Assembly: GCA_963778225.1 (NCBI GenBank)
Contig: CAVZTR010000012.1
Coordinates: 186,001 to 250,000 of the forward strand
Reading direction: 5' to 3'
Source of the DNA: JAGVSR01 sp963778225
GTDB lineage: Bacteria; Pseudomonadota; Alphaproteobacteria; Rhizobiales; Hyphomicrobiaceae
DNA: 64,000 nt
Shown here: in pieces, positions 1 through 8,913 of the stretch
How positions within the stretch are numbered: position 1 is the stretch's first letter
Layout of the letters: every line of letters begins with the position of its first letter
Notes under the pieces: generated by a model
Told to the model about the DNA's origin: nothing
The model's database searches: none
The model's input: only the letters and a program-made list of their open reading frames with translations
Translations under genes and position numbers: made by a program

Positions 1-31
1 CAATGATGGCGGTTGCGAGTACGTGCTTCAT
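1..31 (-). CDS. 5' end of an exported protein gene, cut by the window edge
   Basis: Only ten codons are inside the window. An ATG at 31 on the minus strand is preceded by GGGAG with a 6-base gap, and the frame runs open to the edge as MKHVLATAII, which resembles the start of a signal peptide (a basic residue, then hydrophobic residues). It is divergent from the acetyltransferase at 146. The product cannot be identified from this fragment. Confidence 0.45.
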   Translation of the reverse strand, partial: MKHVLATAII

Positions 32-145
32 GTTTCACTCCCAAGGTGCTGCTCGCGGCAGCGGTTTGGCCGGTTTTGAGCGGCGCATGTAACTGTGTAA
101 CATTTGAGCCCGGAGCGCGGCAAGCCCGGCCAGGAGACCTCATCG

Positions 146-610
146 ATGTCCGTCACGCGCTTAGCAACCCGCAGCGATATTCCAAGATTGGTCGAGCTGC
201 TGGGCGAACTGTTTTCACAAGAACGCGAGTTTGCTCCGGACCGGACCGCGCAGACGCGTGGCCTTGCGCTTCTATTCGATCGCGGAGATAGCGTGCGGAT
301 CGTGGTGGCGGAGGTGTCAGGCGATGTGGTGGGCATGGGCGTGCTGCATTATTCGGTGTCGACGTATCTCGGCGCCAAGGTCGCAATACTTGAAGATGTG
401 ATCGTGGCCGGCAGCCAGCGCGGTAACGGCACGGGCAAGCGGCTGATGGCCGCGATCATAGCGCAGGCTCGGTCCGACGGTGCGCAGCGCCTCACGTTGT
501 TGACCGACAACGACAACCTGCCGGCACGTCGCTTCTACGAGAGTTTCGGCTTCGCCCGGTCAACAATGCTTCCTTACCGGCTCATGCTGCCATCGACGCT
601 GACGGTCTAG
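146..610 (+). CDS. GNAT family N-acetyltransferase
   Basis: A 154-residue protein with the single-domain GNAT fold: it would transfer an acetyl group from acetyl-CoA to an amine of unknown identity in the cytoplasm. The acetyl-CoA loop is visible as QRGNGTG (residues 91-97), after a strand reading AILEDVIV, and motif B follows as ARRFYESFGF (127-136). ATG 146 was chosen because GGAG lies 9 bases upstream; a TTG at 104 in the same frame has no such site and would add 14 atypical residues. The 3' end overlaps the convergent gene at 607 by four bases. The substrate cannot be read from the sequence. Confidence 0.85.
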   Translation: MSVTRLATRSDIPRLVELLGELFSQEREFAPDRTAQTRGLALLFDRGDSVRIVVAEVSGDVVGMGVLHYSVSTYLGAKVAILEDVIVAGSQRGNGTGKRLMAAIIAQARSDGAQRLTLLTDNDNLPARRFYESFGFARSTMLPYRLMLPSTLTV

Positions 611-954
611 CGCAGCGGACCGGCATCCTTGTCGTCATTGGGATCGCGCATGTCGCAGATGCCATCATAGGGCATCGTCATCACCGCGACCCCCATGGCC
701 ACGCTGCCGAAGGTCAGAGCGTTGAACGCGTAGAGCAGCAGTATCGCGACGAAGGGTTCCCTGGTTTCGATCAGTAGATCCTTCAAGCCGGCAAGGTTGC
801 TCATGATCATTGCGGACGCGATGATAACGCCAATCGCGACACCCATCGCCATGTTGAGCCCGAGAAAGCGGATCAGGTGAGGCAAGCGGCGTACGGAGAC
901 GTGAGGAGGCTTCTCGCCCGCTGTCGTCCGTCCAGCCGAAGGACCGTTCTGCAT
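607..954 (-). CDS. small two-helix membrane protein, unknown function
   Basis: A 115-residue protein that I do not recognise. A basic, Pro/Arg-rich N-terminus (about 30 residues) precedes two hydrophobic segments, roughly residues 30-53 (GLNMAMGVAIGVIIASAMIM) and 68-92, and a short acidic C-terminal tail containing DPNDDKD. The layout suggests an inner-membrane protein with both ends in the cytoplasm. ATG 954 is preceded by GGGGA; an in-frame ATG at 1038 would add 28 low-quality residues. It is convergent with the acetyltransferase, with overlapping stop codons, and divergent from the lipoprotein at 1063. Confidence 0.6.
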   Translation of the reverse strand: MQNGPSAGRTTAGEKPPHVSVRRLPHLIRFLGLNMAMGVAIGVIIASAMIMSNLAGLKDLLIETREPFVAILLLYAFNALTFGSVAMGVAVMTMPYDGICDMRDPNDDKDAGPLR

Positions 955-1062
955 GGGCCATCCCCGATTACCGCATTCAAAGGCGTAGTCCGAAAGTCGT
1001 TCGCATGGCAATGTGCCGCCGGTCGCAGGCGACTTCACACAACATCACCTCAGCAAGCCCTC

Positions 1063-1506
1063 ATGATCCCCGACTTGATCCGCGCTGCCGGTCTCACGAC
1101 GATTTTGATGGTTGCGGCCTGTTCCGGTTCGACCGTGCCACAACCCATTACAGACGCAGATGTTCCAACGAACGACGCGGCGACGCGGACCACTCCTGTC
1201 GTCGCCGGCCGGCCGGCGCGGGTTTTCGTTTTCGCCGGGTGGGATGCGGCGTGTGCGGCACTTGCCGCGCCTCAAGTGACGGTGACAAACCCGCCGTCGC
1301 AGGGCGAGATCACGTTCCGGCCGGGGCAGCAGACAACCATTGCGGCTTCGGCCGGCGGAACTTGTGCCGGGCGAACGGTTGCGGGAACGGGTGTCTATTA
1401 CACCGCCCGCGCGGGAGCAGCGGGAACAGACCGTTTCGCGGTCGAGGCGCGGCTTGCATCTGGTGAAACAAACCGGCGTGTGTTCGAAGTCACAATCGCA
1501 AACTAG
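1063..1506 (+). CDS. small lipoprotein, unknown function
   Basis: A 147-residue protein with a classical lipoprotein signal: a short N-terminus, the hydrophobic run TTILMV and a lipobox VAAC around residues 17-20, followed by Ser/Gly, predicting lipidation and export. The mature part is Thr/Ala/Gly-rich and ends in strand-like sequence (RFAVEARLASGETNRRVFEV), suggesting a beta-sandwich. It contains only one further Cys pair. The gene is convergent with phoD, three bases between stop codons. No family is recognised. It is a likely cell-envelope protein on signal-peptide grounds only. Confidence 0.65.
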   Translation: MIPDLIRAAGLTTILMVAACSGSTVPQPITDADVPTNDAATRTTPVVAGRPARVFVFAGWDAACAALAAPQVTVTNPPSQGEITFRPGQQTTIAASAGGTCAGRTVAGTGVYYTARAGAAGTDRFAVEARLASGETNRRVFEVTIAN

Positions 1507-1509
1507 CGG

Positions 1510-3234
1510 TCAAATCTTGCGCGGCTCGGGATCACCTGCGGTCACGCGGTAGGTGTAGCTCGTCTCCGCTTTCACGGCCCCGATGTCGGGAGCGAGCGCA
1601 TTGGGCGTGATGCGCTTTGCCGTAATGTCGAACGTTTCGCTCGTCACGTCGCACAGCGTATAGCCGTGATGGCGGCAGTCGAGATCGACGATGGTGCGCT
1701 CGTTGCCGCCGCCGGGTCCGGCCCAGGGTTCAAGATTGCGGAGAAAAGACGAGATCGCAGTGCACGTGAACTCGGGTGCGACGCAGGCGGAGTTCTGATC
1801 CTTCCAATCCTTGAGCACGCGCGTGACGAAGTGCGAATGCACGTCGCCGGAGAGGACGACGGGATTTCGCGCGCGATACTTGTCCATCAGATCGACCACG
1901 CGCTGACGCGCCACGGTGTAACCGCCCCAGCCATCCGTCCAGATCATCGTCTCCGACTTCGGCTCTTTGAAATTGCAATCCGCGCGGCTATCGATGGCGG
2001 CCATCATGACGCCTTGGGCGAGGACGTTCCATGTGGCCTTGGATGTTGCAAACTGGCGTTCCAGCCACAGCGATTGCTCCTTGCCCAGCATCTCGCGCGC
2101 TTTTCCATCGGCGCCGATCATGGCTTCGATTTCGGGGCATTCGCCTAGCGAAAGTGAGCGTGCATTGCCGCGTAGCCCAGCGGCGCAGGCCTGATCAGAG
2201 CGGTACTGGCGCTCATCAAGCATGTTGAGGCGCAGAAGATTTCCGAAGTCGAAGGCGCGATAGAGTTGTCGTCGCTCAGCGACGACCGGAAGCGTCGACA
2301 GGCGCACCGGCATATTCTCAAAGTAGGCGCGGTAGGCTGCGATGCGCGTTTGCACGAAGTCTTCGGCCTCGCGGACTTCCGAGAAATCCGATGCATAGTC
2401 GTTTTCGACTTCGTGGTCGTCCCAGGTGACGATGAAGGGGCAGTTGCGGTGCGCGTATTGCAGACGGAGGTCGCTCTTGTGCTCTGCATACCGGCGACGG
2501 AACTGCGACAGCGTTTTGACTTTCGCGGTTCGGTCGTATTTCAGGAAGCGGGCGCGCTTCTGGCCTTCGGACAAGTTTTCACAACCGAGACGGCGGGCAG
2601 GAGCGGGCGCGTCGAAGCGATAGAATTGATCGTATGTGGTTTCGTAGATGTAATCGCCGAGATGGACGATGAAGTCGGGCTCGTCACGCGCCATCAGTTC
2701 ATAGGCGTGCGGGAAGGCAAACTCGTATTCGGCGCAGGAGCAGAAGGCGAAGCGGATTTTGTCGGGTGTCGTGCCTGCGGCAGGCGCCGTCAGCGTTTGG
2801 CCTTCGGCGGAAAAGTCGCCCAGCGTGAAGCGGTAGGCGTAGCGCGTTGCAGGCTTCAAGCCCGTCGCTTCCACGTGCACAGCGTAGCCCCTGTCGGCCG
2901 AGGCGATGGCAGTGCCACTCGCGACTACGGGCCGACCGCTGCGCTCCGCATCTCGGATCTCCCACATGACGCGGTACGCATCATCGGACAGGCCCCAGCG
3001 CCTGCCATCTTCGAGGTCGAGCGCGAGGCGGCACCAGAGCACGACGCCATCGGGCAGCGGATCGCCGGAGGCCACACCGAGCAACTGGAAAGGATCGCTC
3101 TTGAGGCTGGCGCCCGTTGCGGCGCTGGCGCGGACGGGGGCCAGCATGCCGGCTGCGGCGGTGGCAAAGGCGCCGTGCATCAGCTCCCGCCGCGTTACAC
3201 CCCGGCGAAGACCCGCAGAACCGCTTCTCGACAT
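1510..3234 (-). CDS. phoD: PhoD-family alkaline phosphatase/phosphodiesterase, Tat-exported
   Basis: A 574-residue secreted metallophosphatase of the PhoD family, which hydrolyses phosphate mono- or diesters outside the cytoplasmic membrane using Ca/Fe centres. The N-terminus has a twin-arginine motif (TRRELMHGAF, about residues 14-23) and an alanine-rich h-region ending ASA. The PhoD N-terminal domain follows (GVASGDPLPDGVVLWCRL), then metal-binding elements FAFCSCAEYE, HLGDYIYE, TWDDHEVENDY and, near the C-terminus, VVLSGDVHSHF. ATG 3234 is preceded by AAGGGGAAGC; an upstream in-frame start at 3258 lacks this. Length matches the family. It is divergent from the decarboxylase at 3369. No Pho box was identified. 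Confidence 0.9.
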   Translation of the reverse strand: MSRSGSAGLRRGVTRRELMHGAFATAAAGMLAPVRASAATGASLKSDPFQLLGVASGDPLPDGVVLWCRLALDLEDGRRWGLSDDAYRVMWEIRDAERSGRPVVASGTAIASADRGYAVHVEATGLKPATRYAYRFTLGDFSAEGQTLTAPAAGTTPDKIRFAFCSCAEYEFAFPHAYELMARDEPDFIVHLGDYIYETTYDQFYRFDAPAPARRLGCENLSEGQKRARFLKYDRTAKVKTLSQFRRRYAEHKSDLRLQYAHRNCPFIVTWDDHEVENDYASDFSEVREAEDFVQTRIAAYRAYFENMPVRLSTLPVVAERRQLYRAFDFGNLLRLNMLDERQYRSDQACAAGLRGNARSLSLGECPEIEAMIGADGKAREMLGKEQSLWLERQFATSKATWNVLAQGVMMAAIDSRADCNFKEPKSETMIWTDGWGGYTVARQRVVDLMDKYRARNPVVLSGDVHSHFVTRVLKDWKDQNSACVAPEFTCTAISSFLRNLEPWAGPGGGNERTIVDLDCRHHGYTLCDVTSETFDITAKRITPNALAPDIGAVKAETSYTYRVTAGDPEPRKI

Positions 3235-3368
3235 GCTTCCCCTTCTCGTTTCCCGCACCGGCGCGGGCCTGTCTCATAATCGTCGCAAACCCCAACAGCA
3301 CTTTAACAAAAGGCTGGCCAGTGCCATATAGCGCGCTCGTTCCCCAATCGCTGGAGTTATGACAGCCG

Positions 3369-4512
3369 ATGACCACGCCGAACCTGCCCGCCGACCTGCA
3401 CACTCCGGCTTATGTGCTCGACGTGGCAAGCCTCAAGCGCAATTTAGAGACGGCGGCGCGGCTGAAAGCCGAAACCGGCATCAAGATGCTGCTGGCGACG
3501 AAAGCGTGGGCCATGCCGGCGGCGTTTCCGCTGATGCGCGACACGCTGGACGGCACGACGGCGTCGGGTGAGTACGAAGCGCGGATGGGCCGCGAGGAAT
3601 TTGGCAAGGAGGTTCACGTCTACGCGCCGGCTTACGGTCCGGGCGAAGTGGAGCGCCTGGTCACGATCGCCGAGCACATCTACTTCAATTCACCGGGACA
3701 GCTTGCCAAGCACATGGCGACGGCGAAGGCGGCTGGTCGCCACGTCGGCGTGCGCATCAATCCCGGCTTCTCGATGGCCACGTTGGGCGGCAACTTGTAT
3801 GACCCGTGCGCGCCCGGTTCGCGCTTCGGAACCACGAAGGCGGAGAGCGCCGGCATCCCGTGGGGCGAGATCGACATTCTGCATGCGCATGCGCTGTGCG
3901 AAGCGCGCGAAGAAGGGTCCGTGGGTCTCATCAAGCACGTGGCGGAAGACGTTCGCGGACGAGATCCGGCAGGTGAAGGCCGTCAATTTCGGCGGCGGGC
4001 ATTTCATCAACCGGCCGGGATACAAGCTCGAGCCGCTGATCCAAGCGCTGCAGGATTTCAGAAAAGCATTCGGCGTCGACGTCATCCTCGAGCCGGGTGC
4101 GGGGCTCGTCGTCAACGCGGGCTGGCTCGTTGCGACCGTGCTCGATCTGCATCGGAACGAGAAGGACATCGCGATCCTCGACACGTCGGCGTCGACGCAC
4201 ATGCCCGACGTGTTGGAAGTGCCGTACACGCCGATCATCATCGGTGCGAAGAAGGCCGGCGTGCTGGCGCACACCTATGTTCTGGGCGGAAAGACGTGCA
4301 TGACCGGCGACGTGATCGGCGAGTATTCGTTCGCTCAACCGCTAAAGGTTGGCGATCGGCTGATCTTCACGGACATGATGCAGTATTCGTTCGTGAAGAA
4401 CACGACCTTCAACGGCACGCCGCTTCCGGACCTCTCGATGTTGCACGAGGACGGGCGCTACGAAGTGCTGCGCTCATATGGATATGACGAGTTCCGGCGC
4501 CGGCTCGGCTGA
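3369..4512 (+). CDS. nspC: carboxynorspermidine decarboxylase, interrupted by a one-base insertion
   Basis: A PLP-dependent fold-III decarboxylase that removes CO2 from carboxynorspermidine or carboxyspermidine in polyamine synthesis. The first reading phase (3369 to about 3948) gives PADLHTPAYVLD, the PLP lysine segment KMLLATKAWA, RINPGFS and ILHAHALCE. The second phase (about 3949 to 4512) gives VKAVNFGGGHFI, VILEPGAGLV, ILDTSASTHMPDVLE and the C-terminal Tyr-rich end. Removing one base near 3948 joins them into 380 residues, the normal family length. GGAG lies 12 bases before ATG 3369. The partner dehydrogenase is at 28544. The break is probably a sequence error; if real, the gene is inactive. 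Confidence 0.85.
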
Positions 4513-4515
4513 GAT

Positions 4516-5397
4516 TCAGGCGGCGCCTTCGAGAAATGCAAGCAGCCGGGCGGCGGTCTCTTCCGGGAACTGATCGGGAAAGAAGTGTCCTCCCGGCAGC
4601 GTCGCGAACTGTGGTCTCGCAAGGCGCTTCTCCCATTCCGCTTCCATGTCGAAGAGCTGATGCATGAGGCCCTTCGTTCCCCAGAATGCCAGTGCGGGGC
4701 ATGACACCTTGCGCGCCATATCCGCGGTGTCGTGCGCCAGATCTACAGTCAGTGCCGCGCGGTAGTCGGAGCAGGAACCGTGTATGGCTGCCGGGTTGCG
4801 CCACGCGGTGCGATAGGCCTGCAACTGCGCGGGATCGAACGCATCGAGGGGAACCTTGCCCCAGCCGACAAGGCAGAATTCAAAGAAGTAATCGGGGTCG
4901 CGGCCGATCAGCGTTTCGGGAAAAGGCTCGGGCTGGGCGAGGAAGTACCAGTGCCAGTAGGCGGTTGCCACCTTGTGGGTCGTGTCCATCAACATGGCAT
5001 AGGTGGGCACGATATCGAGGACGGCGAGCGAGAGCACGCGCTCGGGTTCATCCAGCGCCATTCTGTGGCCGACGCGTCCACCGCGATCATGTCCAATGAC
5101 GTGAAAGCGGTCGAAGCCGAGGCTGTGCATGAGCGCGACCTGATCGGCGGCCATGGCGCGGAAGGAATAGTTGCTGCGATCGGGCAGGCACACAGGTTTT
5201 GAACTGTCGCCGTAGCCGCGCAGGTCGGCCGCGACGACGGTGAACCGCTCCGCCAGCAATGGCGCGATTTTCGCCCACATGGCATGTGTCTGCGGATAGC
5301 CGTGCAGCAGCAGCACCGGCGGTCCGCTGCCGCCCTTTACATACGCAATATCGACTTCGCCTAACTGCACCCGTCCGCGTGAGAAGCCTTGGAACAT
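4516..5397 (-). CDS. alpha/beta hydrolase, fluoroacetate/haloacetate dehalogenase type
   Basis: A 293-residue hydrolase whose active-site pattern matches fluoroacetate dehalogenase, which turns haloacetates into glycolate plus halide. Visible elements are oxyanion HGYPQTH (32-38), nucleophile Asp104 in GHDRGGR with carboxylate-binding Arg105 and Arg108, second acid Asp128 in LDIVPTY, halide-pocket His149-Trp150 in WHWYFL, Tyr212 in SDYR, and catalytic His271 in GGHFFP. This is more than a generic epoxide hydrolase would show. ATG 5397 has AAGGGGAAGG just upstream, overlapping the end of the ligase gene, so it is probably co-transcribed with ligase and exonuclease. Natural substrate unproven. 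Confidence 0.8.
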   Translation of the reverse strand: MFQGFSRGRVQLGEVDIAYVKGGSGPPVLLLHGYPQTHAMWAKIAPLLAERFTVVAADLRGYGDSSKPVCLPDRSNYSFRAMAADQVALMHSLGFDRFHVIGHDRGGRVGHRMALDEPERVLSLAVLDIVPTYAMLMDTTHKVATAYWHWYFLAQPEPFPETLIGRDPDYFFEFCLVGWGKVPLDAFDPAQLQAYRTAWRNPAAIHGSCSDYRAALTVDLAHDTADMARKVSCPALAFWGTKGLMHQLFDMEAEWEKRLARPQFATLPGGHFFPDQFPEETAARLLAFLEGAA

Positions 5398-5408
5398 TCC
5401 TTCCCCTT

Positions 5409-6995
5409 TCACCCGATCAGCGCCATCGTTGCTTCGAGAGTATCGGCTTCTTCGGCAGGTTTGTCCCAGCGGATGCGGTGGATGCGGGGGAAGCGCATGG
5501 CGACGCCCGATTTGTGCCGGCTCGATGGCTGGACCGCATCGAAGGCGATTTCGAGCACCAGCTTGGGGATGACAGCACGCACAGGACCGAATGTTTCCGT
5601 CGTATTGGCGCGAATGAACCGGTCGAGATCACGCAGCTCGGCATCGGTGAAACCGGAATAGGCTTTGCCGACCGGGACCAGTTCGCGTTCATTGGAGCCT
5701 TCGCGCGGGCGCCAAACTCCGAAGGTGAAATCCGAATAAAGCGACGACCTCTTTCCGGAGCCGCGCTGCGCGTACATCAGCACGCAATCGAGCGTGAGGG
5801 CTGCGCGTTTCCACTTGAACCAATGGCCCTTCGGGCGGCCGGCGAGATAGGGGCTTGCCCGGCGTTTCAGCATCAAGCCTTCGATGCCGGCCTCGCGGGC
5901 GCCGCGCCAGAGGTCTTCGAGTTCCGAGAATGTGTCGAATTCCACGAGCGCGCTCAAATCCGTCAGCAGAGGCCGCTCGCCCGCGTGCCAGTCTTCCAGA
6001 CGACGGCGGCGATCATCGAATGATAGCGTGCGAATATCTTCGCCGCCCGCAAACAGCAGATCATAGAGCCGAAGGTGAGCCGGATGTTCGCGCAGCATCT
6101 TGCCCGTCACCGACTTGCGGTTGAGTCGCTGCTGGAGATCGTTGAACGGCGCGACGGTGCCCTGCCGCACAACCAGAAGCTCGCCATCGGCGACCACATC
6201 GAAATGCGAGAAGGCCGAGCGGATTTCTGGGAAAGCCGGCGAGATGTCATCGCCTGTGCGGGAATAGACGCGCACATCGCCCGCCTTGGCCGCGACCTGG
6301 ACGCGGATGCCGTCCCATTTCCATTCGGCGGCGAAGTCGTTCGGATCGAGTGTGGGCCAATCGGCGTCTTCCACGGGATGGGCGAGCATCATGGGCCGGA
6401 AGACCGGGACACTGCCGGGATCGGGACGTTCGCTGCGCCCTTCCACCCAGGCGAAAAGCTCGGTGTAGGGCGGCTTCAGTGCGTGCCAGACTTCCTCGAC
6501 TGCCGAGACATCGACACCGGCGATCTGGGCGACGGCTGTTTTGGCAAGACGTGCCGAGACGCCGACCCGGGGCGCGCCACCGATCAGTTTGAGAAATGCC
6601 CAGCGTTCGCGGACATTGCAGCGGTCCAGGATGGTTGCAATGATCGCCGCGTGCTCCGACGGCTTGGCGTTGAGAAGCCAGTCGACGACTTCGCCGAGGC
6701 GCGGCGGCTCAACGATGTTCTCCGGTGCCGGCCACATCAGCGATACGGTTTCGGCGGTGTCGCCGACGAAATCGCGTGAGAGCTTGAAGAGCACCGGATC
6801 GGTGCGTTCCGCCATCAAATCGGAGAGGATGCGACGGAATCCGATGCGCAGCGGCAGACCATCAGTCAAGGCCGCGAGCGCCCAGCCGCGGTCCGGATCC
6901 GGTGCGGAGCGCAGGTAATCGGTCAGTAGCGCCAGCTTGCCCGTACGGCTTTGCGTGGTGGACAGGCAATCGAGAACTTCGGCGAACGCACGCAT
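5409..6995 (-). CDS. ATP-dependent DNA ligase of the damage-response cassette
   Basis: A 528-residue ATP-dependent DNA ligase. It has an N-terminal alpha-helical domain (about 1-190), then the adenylation domain with nucleotidyl-transfer Lys226 in EWKWDGIR, GELLV (motif III), EGLMLKRRASPY (motif IV) and WFKWKRA (motif V), then an OB-fold with VGKAYSGFTD. This is the family that travels with an MBL exonuclease, an Lhr-type helicase and a phosphoesterase in many proteobacteria; only the exonuclease is present here. ATG 6995 follows the exonuclease stop after two bases, with CGGAG overlapping that stop, so translation is likely coupled. A longer in-frame start at 7103 lies inside the exonuclease gene and is rejected. 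Confidence 0.92.
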   Translation of the reverse strand: MRAFAEVLDCLSTTQSRTGKLALLTDYLRSAPDPDRGWALAALTDGLPLRIGFRRILSDLMAERTDPVLFKLSRDFVGDTAETVSLMWPAPENIVEPPRLGEVVDWLLNAKPSEHAAIIATILDRCNVRERWAFLKLIGGAPRVGVSARLAKTAVAQIAGVDVSAVEEVWHALKPPYTELFAWVEGRSERPDPGSVPVFRPMMLAHPVEDADWPTLDPNDFAAEWKWDGIRVQVAAKAGDVRVYSRTGDDISPAFPEIRSAFSHFDVVADGELLVVRQGTVAPFNDLQQRLNRKSVTGKMLREHPAHLRLYDLLFAGGEDIRTLSFDDRRRRLEDWHAGERPLLTDLSALVEFDTFSELEDLWRGAREAGIEGLMLKRRASPYLAGRPKGHWFKWKRAALTLDCVLMYAQRGSGKRSSLYSDFTFGVWRPREGSNERELVPVGKAYSGFTDAELRDLDRFIRANTTETFGPVRAVIPKLVLEIAFDAVQPSSRHKSGVAMRFPRIHRIRWDKPAEEADTLEATMALIG

Positions 6996-6997
6996 GG

Positions 6998-8008
6998 CTA
7001 CTCCGCGTCGTCCTCGTAGCCAACCAGGTCCAGCGCGCGTGCGCGGCGGCCCATCAGGCTCAACTGATGCACCAGCGCGTCTTCGCGGCCATGCGTCACC
7101 CACACGTCTTCGGCTCCGGTTTCGACGATGGTGTCGAGAAGTTCAGGCCAGTCAGCATGGTCCGAAACGACCAGAGGAAGCTCGACGCCACGTTGGCGGG
7201 CGCGGCCTCGCACTCGCATCCAGCCGGATGCAAAGACGCGCACGGGGTCTTCGCCCATGCGCCGCGACCAGCGATCCATCAGCGCCGACGGCGGGCACAT
7301 GACAAGCGCGCCCTTCAGTTCCGCATCGGTCGCCGTGCTTGCCGGGCGGCAATCGCCCAGATCGATCCCGAGTTCCTGAAACAGTGCGGTGAGGCCAACG
7401 AGTGCGCCGTGCAGCCAAATCGGATCGTGGTAGCCCTGCTGCCGGACGAGCGCGATCATGCGCTGGCATTTGCCGAGACCATAGACGCCGAGCAAGTGTG
7501 TGCGTTCCGGATTGCGGGCGATCGACTGAACCAGCCGGCGGGCTTCGTCCTCGCCACGTTCGTGACGGAAAACAGGGAGCGCGAAGGTCGCTTCGGTCAC
7601 GAACACATCGCAGGTCACAAGTTCGAAGGGGCGGCACGTCGGATCCGATGCGCGCTTGTAGTCACCGGATATCACCGCGCGGCAGTCTCCGCGTTCAATG
7701 ACGATCTGTGCCGATCCGAGGATATGCCCGGCCGGCACGAAGCGGACCGTTACATCGCCGATCTTATGATGTGCGCCCAGGTCCGCCGATTGAAACGCGC
7801 CAGCGCAGGCTGCGCCATAGCGCACCTTCATGATCGCGATGGTCTCAGGCGTCGCAAGAACGTGTGCGTGGCCGGAGCGGGCGTGGTCGGAATGCCCGTG
7901 AGTGATCAGCGCGCGATCGACCGGACGCGGCGGGTCGATATAGAAATCGCCTGCTTCGCAGTAGAGGCCCTGCGGTGTCGGATAGAGCCAGTTCTCGATC
8001 GGACGCAT
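6998..8008 (-). CDS. ligase-associated DNA damage response exonuclease (MBL fold)
   Basis: A 336-residue metallo-beta-lactamase-fold nuclease of the SNM1/beta-CASP-like family linked to ATP-dependent DNA ligases. Metal ligands are in THGHSDHA (residues 36-43), followed by FVPAGHILGSAQI (a conserved His) and AVISGDYKR. It probably processes damaged DNA ends for the ligase encoded two bases downstream. The gene is the first of a three-gene minus-strand run (exonuclease, ligase, dehalogenase-like). Full length for its family. The usual third partner, the DEXH-box Lhr helicase, is absent from the window. Confidence 0.9.
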   Translation of the reverse strand: MRPIENWLYPTPQGLYCEAGDFYIDPPRPVDRALITHGHSDHARSGHAHVLATPETIAIMKVRYGAACAGAFQSADLGAHHKIGDVTVRFVPAGHILGSAQIVIERGDCRAVISGDYKRASDPTCRPFELVTCDVFVTEATFALPVFRHERGEDEARRLVQSIARNPERTHLLGVYGLGKCQRMIALVRQQGYHDPIWLHGALVGLTALFQELGIDLGDCRPASTATDAELKGALVMCPPSALMDRWSRRMGEDPVRVFASGWMRVRGRARQRGVELPLVVSDHADWPELLDTIVETGAEDVWVTHGREDALVHQLSLMGRRARALDLVGYEDDAE

Positions 8009-8103
8009 TGGATGAAAACCTGAGCCGCAGCATTGCGCGTCGCCCCGTCAATCGTTAACGCGGCGCGCAGGCTGCCAGTTCTGCTTAATCTCGCTATGGC
8101 CGA

Positions 8104-8310
8104 CTATGCGATGATGTCGGGCAGCAGCTGGTCTTCGACCGCTGTAATCTGGTCCTTGAGAGCAAGCTTCTTTTTCTTCAAACGGCGGATATTGAGCTGG
8201 TCGTGGCCCCCCATAGCTTCGAGGGCGACGATTTCCTCGTCGAGCATGCGGTGCTCGTTGCGCAGCCGCACGAGTTCCTCGCGCAACTCCCCTTCGCTGT
8301 GTCGCACCAT
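8104..8310 (-). CDS. DUF465 (YdcH-like) protein
   Basis: A 68-residue highly charged, helical protein of the DUF465/YdcH family: the pattern REELVRLRNEHRMLDEEIVAL followed by LNIRRLKKKKLALKDQI is typical and predicts a coiled-coil hairpin. Function unknown in the family. ATG 8310 is preceded by AGAGG; an upstream in-frame ATG at 8388 adds a basic, low-complexity stretch and has no clear ribosome site. It lies 95 bases upstream of the exonuclease on the same strand and may share its transcript. A second DUF465 gene sits 290 bases away on the opposite strand. Confidence 0.85.
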   Translation of the reverse strand: MVRHSEGELREELVRLRNEHRMLDEEIVALEAMGGHDQLNIRRLKKKKLALKDQITAVEDQLLPDIIA

Positions 8311-8599
8311 GGCGCCTCTTCGCACTTGCTCAGGCGATACCGTAAAGCCCGGCTTCCCCCCGCGGCGGGTTTTACGCCTCTTTCCCAATTCTGCAACAAC
8401 TTAGCGTGCCCCGGGCCCAGCGCGGCGGCTTTTCGGGGCCTGAGACGCCGACCACGGTGCAGCGCTATTGCGCAGCTGCGAAGTGATCGAGCCCGCCGAT
8501 CAAATCTTTATGAAGAAGAAATGGCGATCACTGTGCACCTTTTACAAGCCACATTTTCTCTGGCATGATTTGCTGGCTCAACGATCGAAGGAGGCTTAA

Positions 8600-8776
8600 A
8601 TGGCGTTATCCGCACATCTCCACGAACTCGCAGAGAAGCACCGGCAGCTCGACCGCCGAATTTGCGAGGAGATGGCAAGACCTGGATCCGATGACGTTGT
8701 GATCCGGCGGATGAAACAGCAGAAGCTCAAGATCAAAGAAGAGATTGATAGACTGTCGACTGCCTCTCGACACTGA
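8600..8776 (+). CDS. DUF465 (YdcH-like) small protein, second copy
   Basis: A 58-residue helical protein beginning MALSAHLHELAEKHRQLDRR and ending in a Lys-rich helix (IRRMKQQKLKIKEEIDRL), the DUF465 signature. A strong AAGGAGG lies 5 bases before ATG 8600. It is divergent from, and paralogous to, the DUF465 gene at 8104-8310: both keep the (R/K)RxKxxKLxxK(D/E)xI pattern in the second helix. Function unknown. A likely intrinsic terminator follows at 8914. Confidence 0.85.
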   Translation: MALSAHLHELAEKHRQLDRRICEEMARPGSDDVVIRRMKQQKLKIKEEIDRLSTASRH

Positions 8777-8913
8777 GGTCCTTGAAGCCGGCTCCGCCCT
8801 GGAGTTGGCTTTTGTATTTCTGGGTCGATACGGCTGCAGCCGACCACGGCTGACAACAGCCGGTTACCGCTGCAGGGTCGGCGGTTGATTGCTTTCACCT
8901 GCATTTCAAGTTG

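Noticed and set aside
2266..3279. Long plus-strand frame opposite phoD
   Set aside because: Antisense shadow without motifs or ribosome site; the minus strand encodes a full PhoD with Tat signal.
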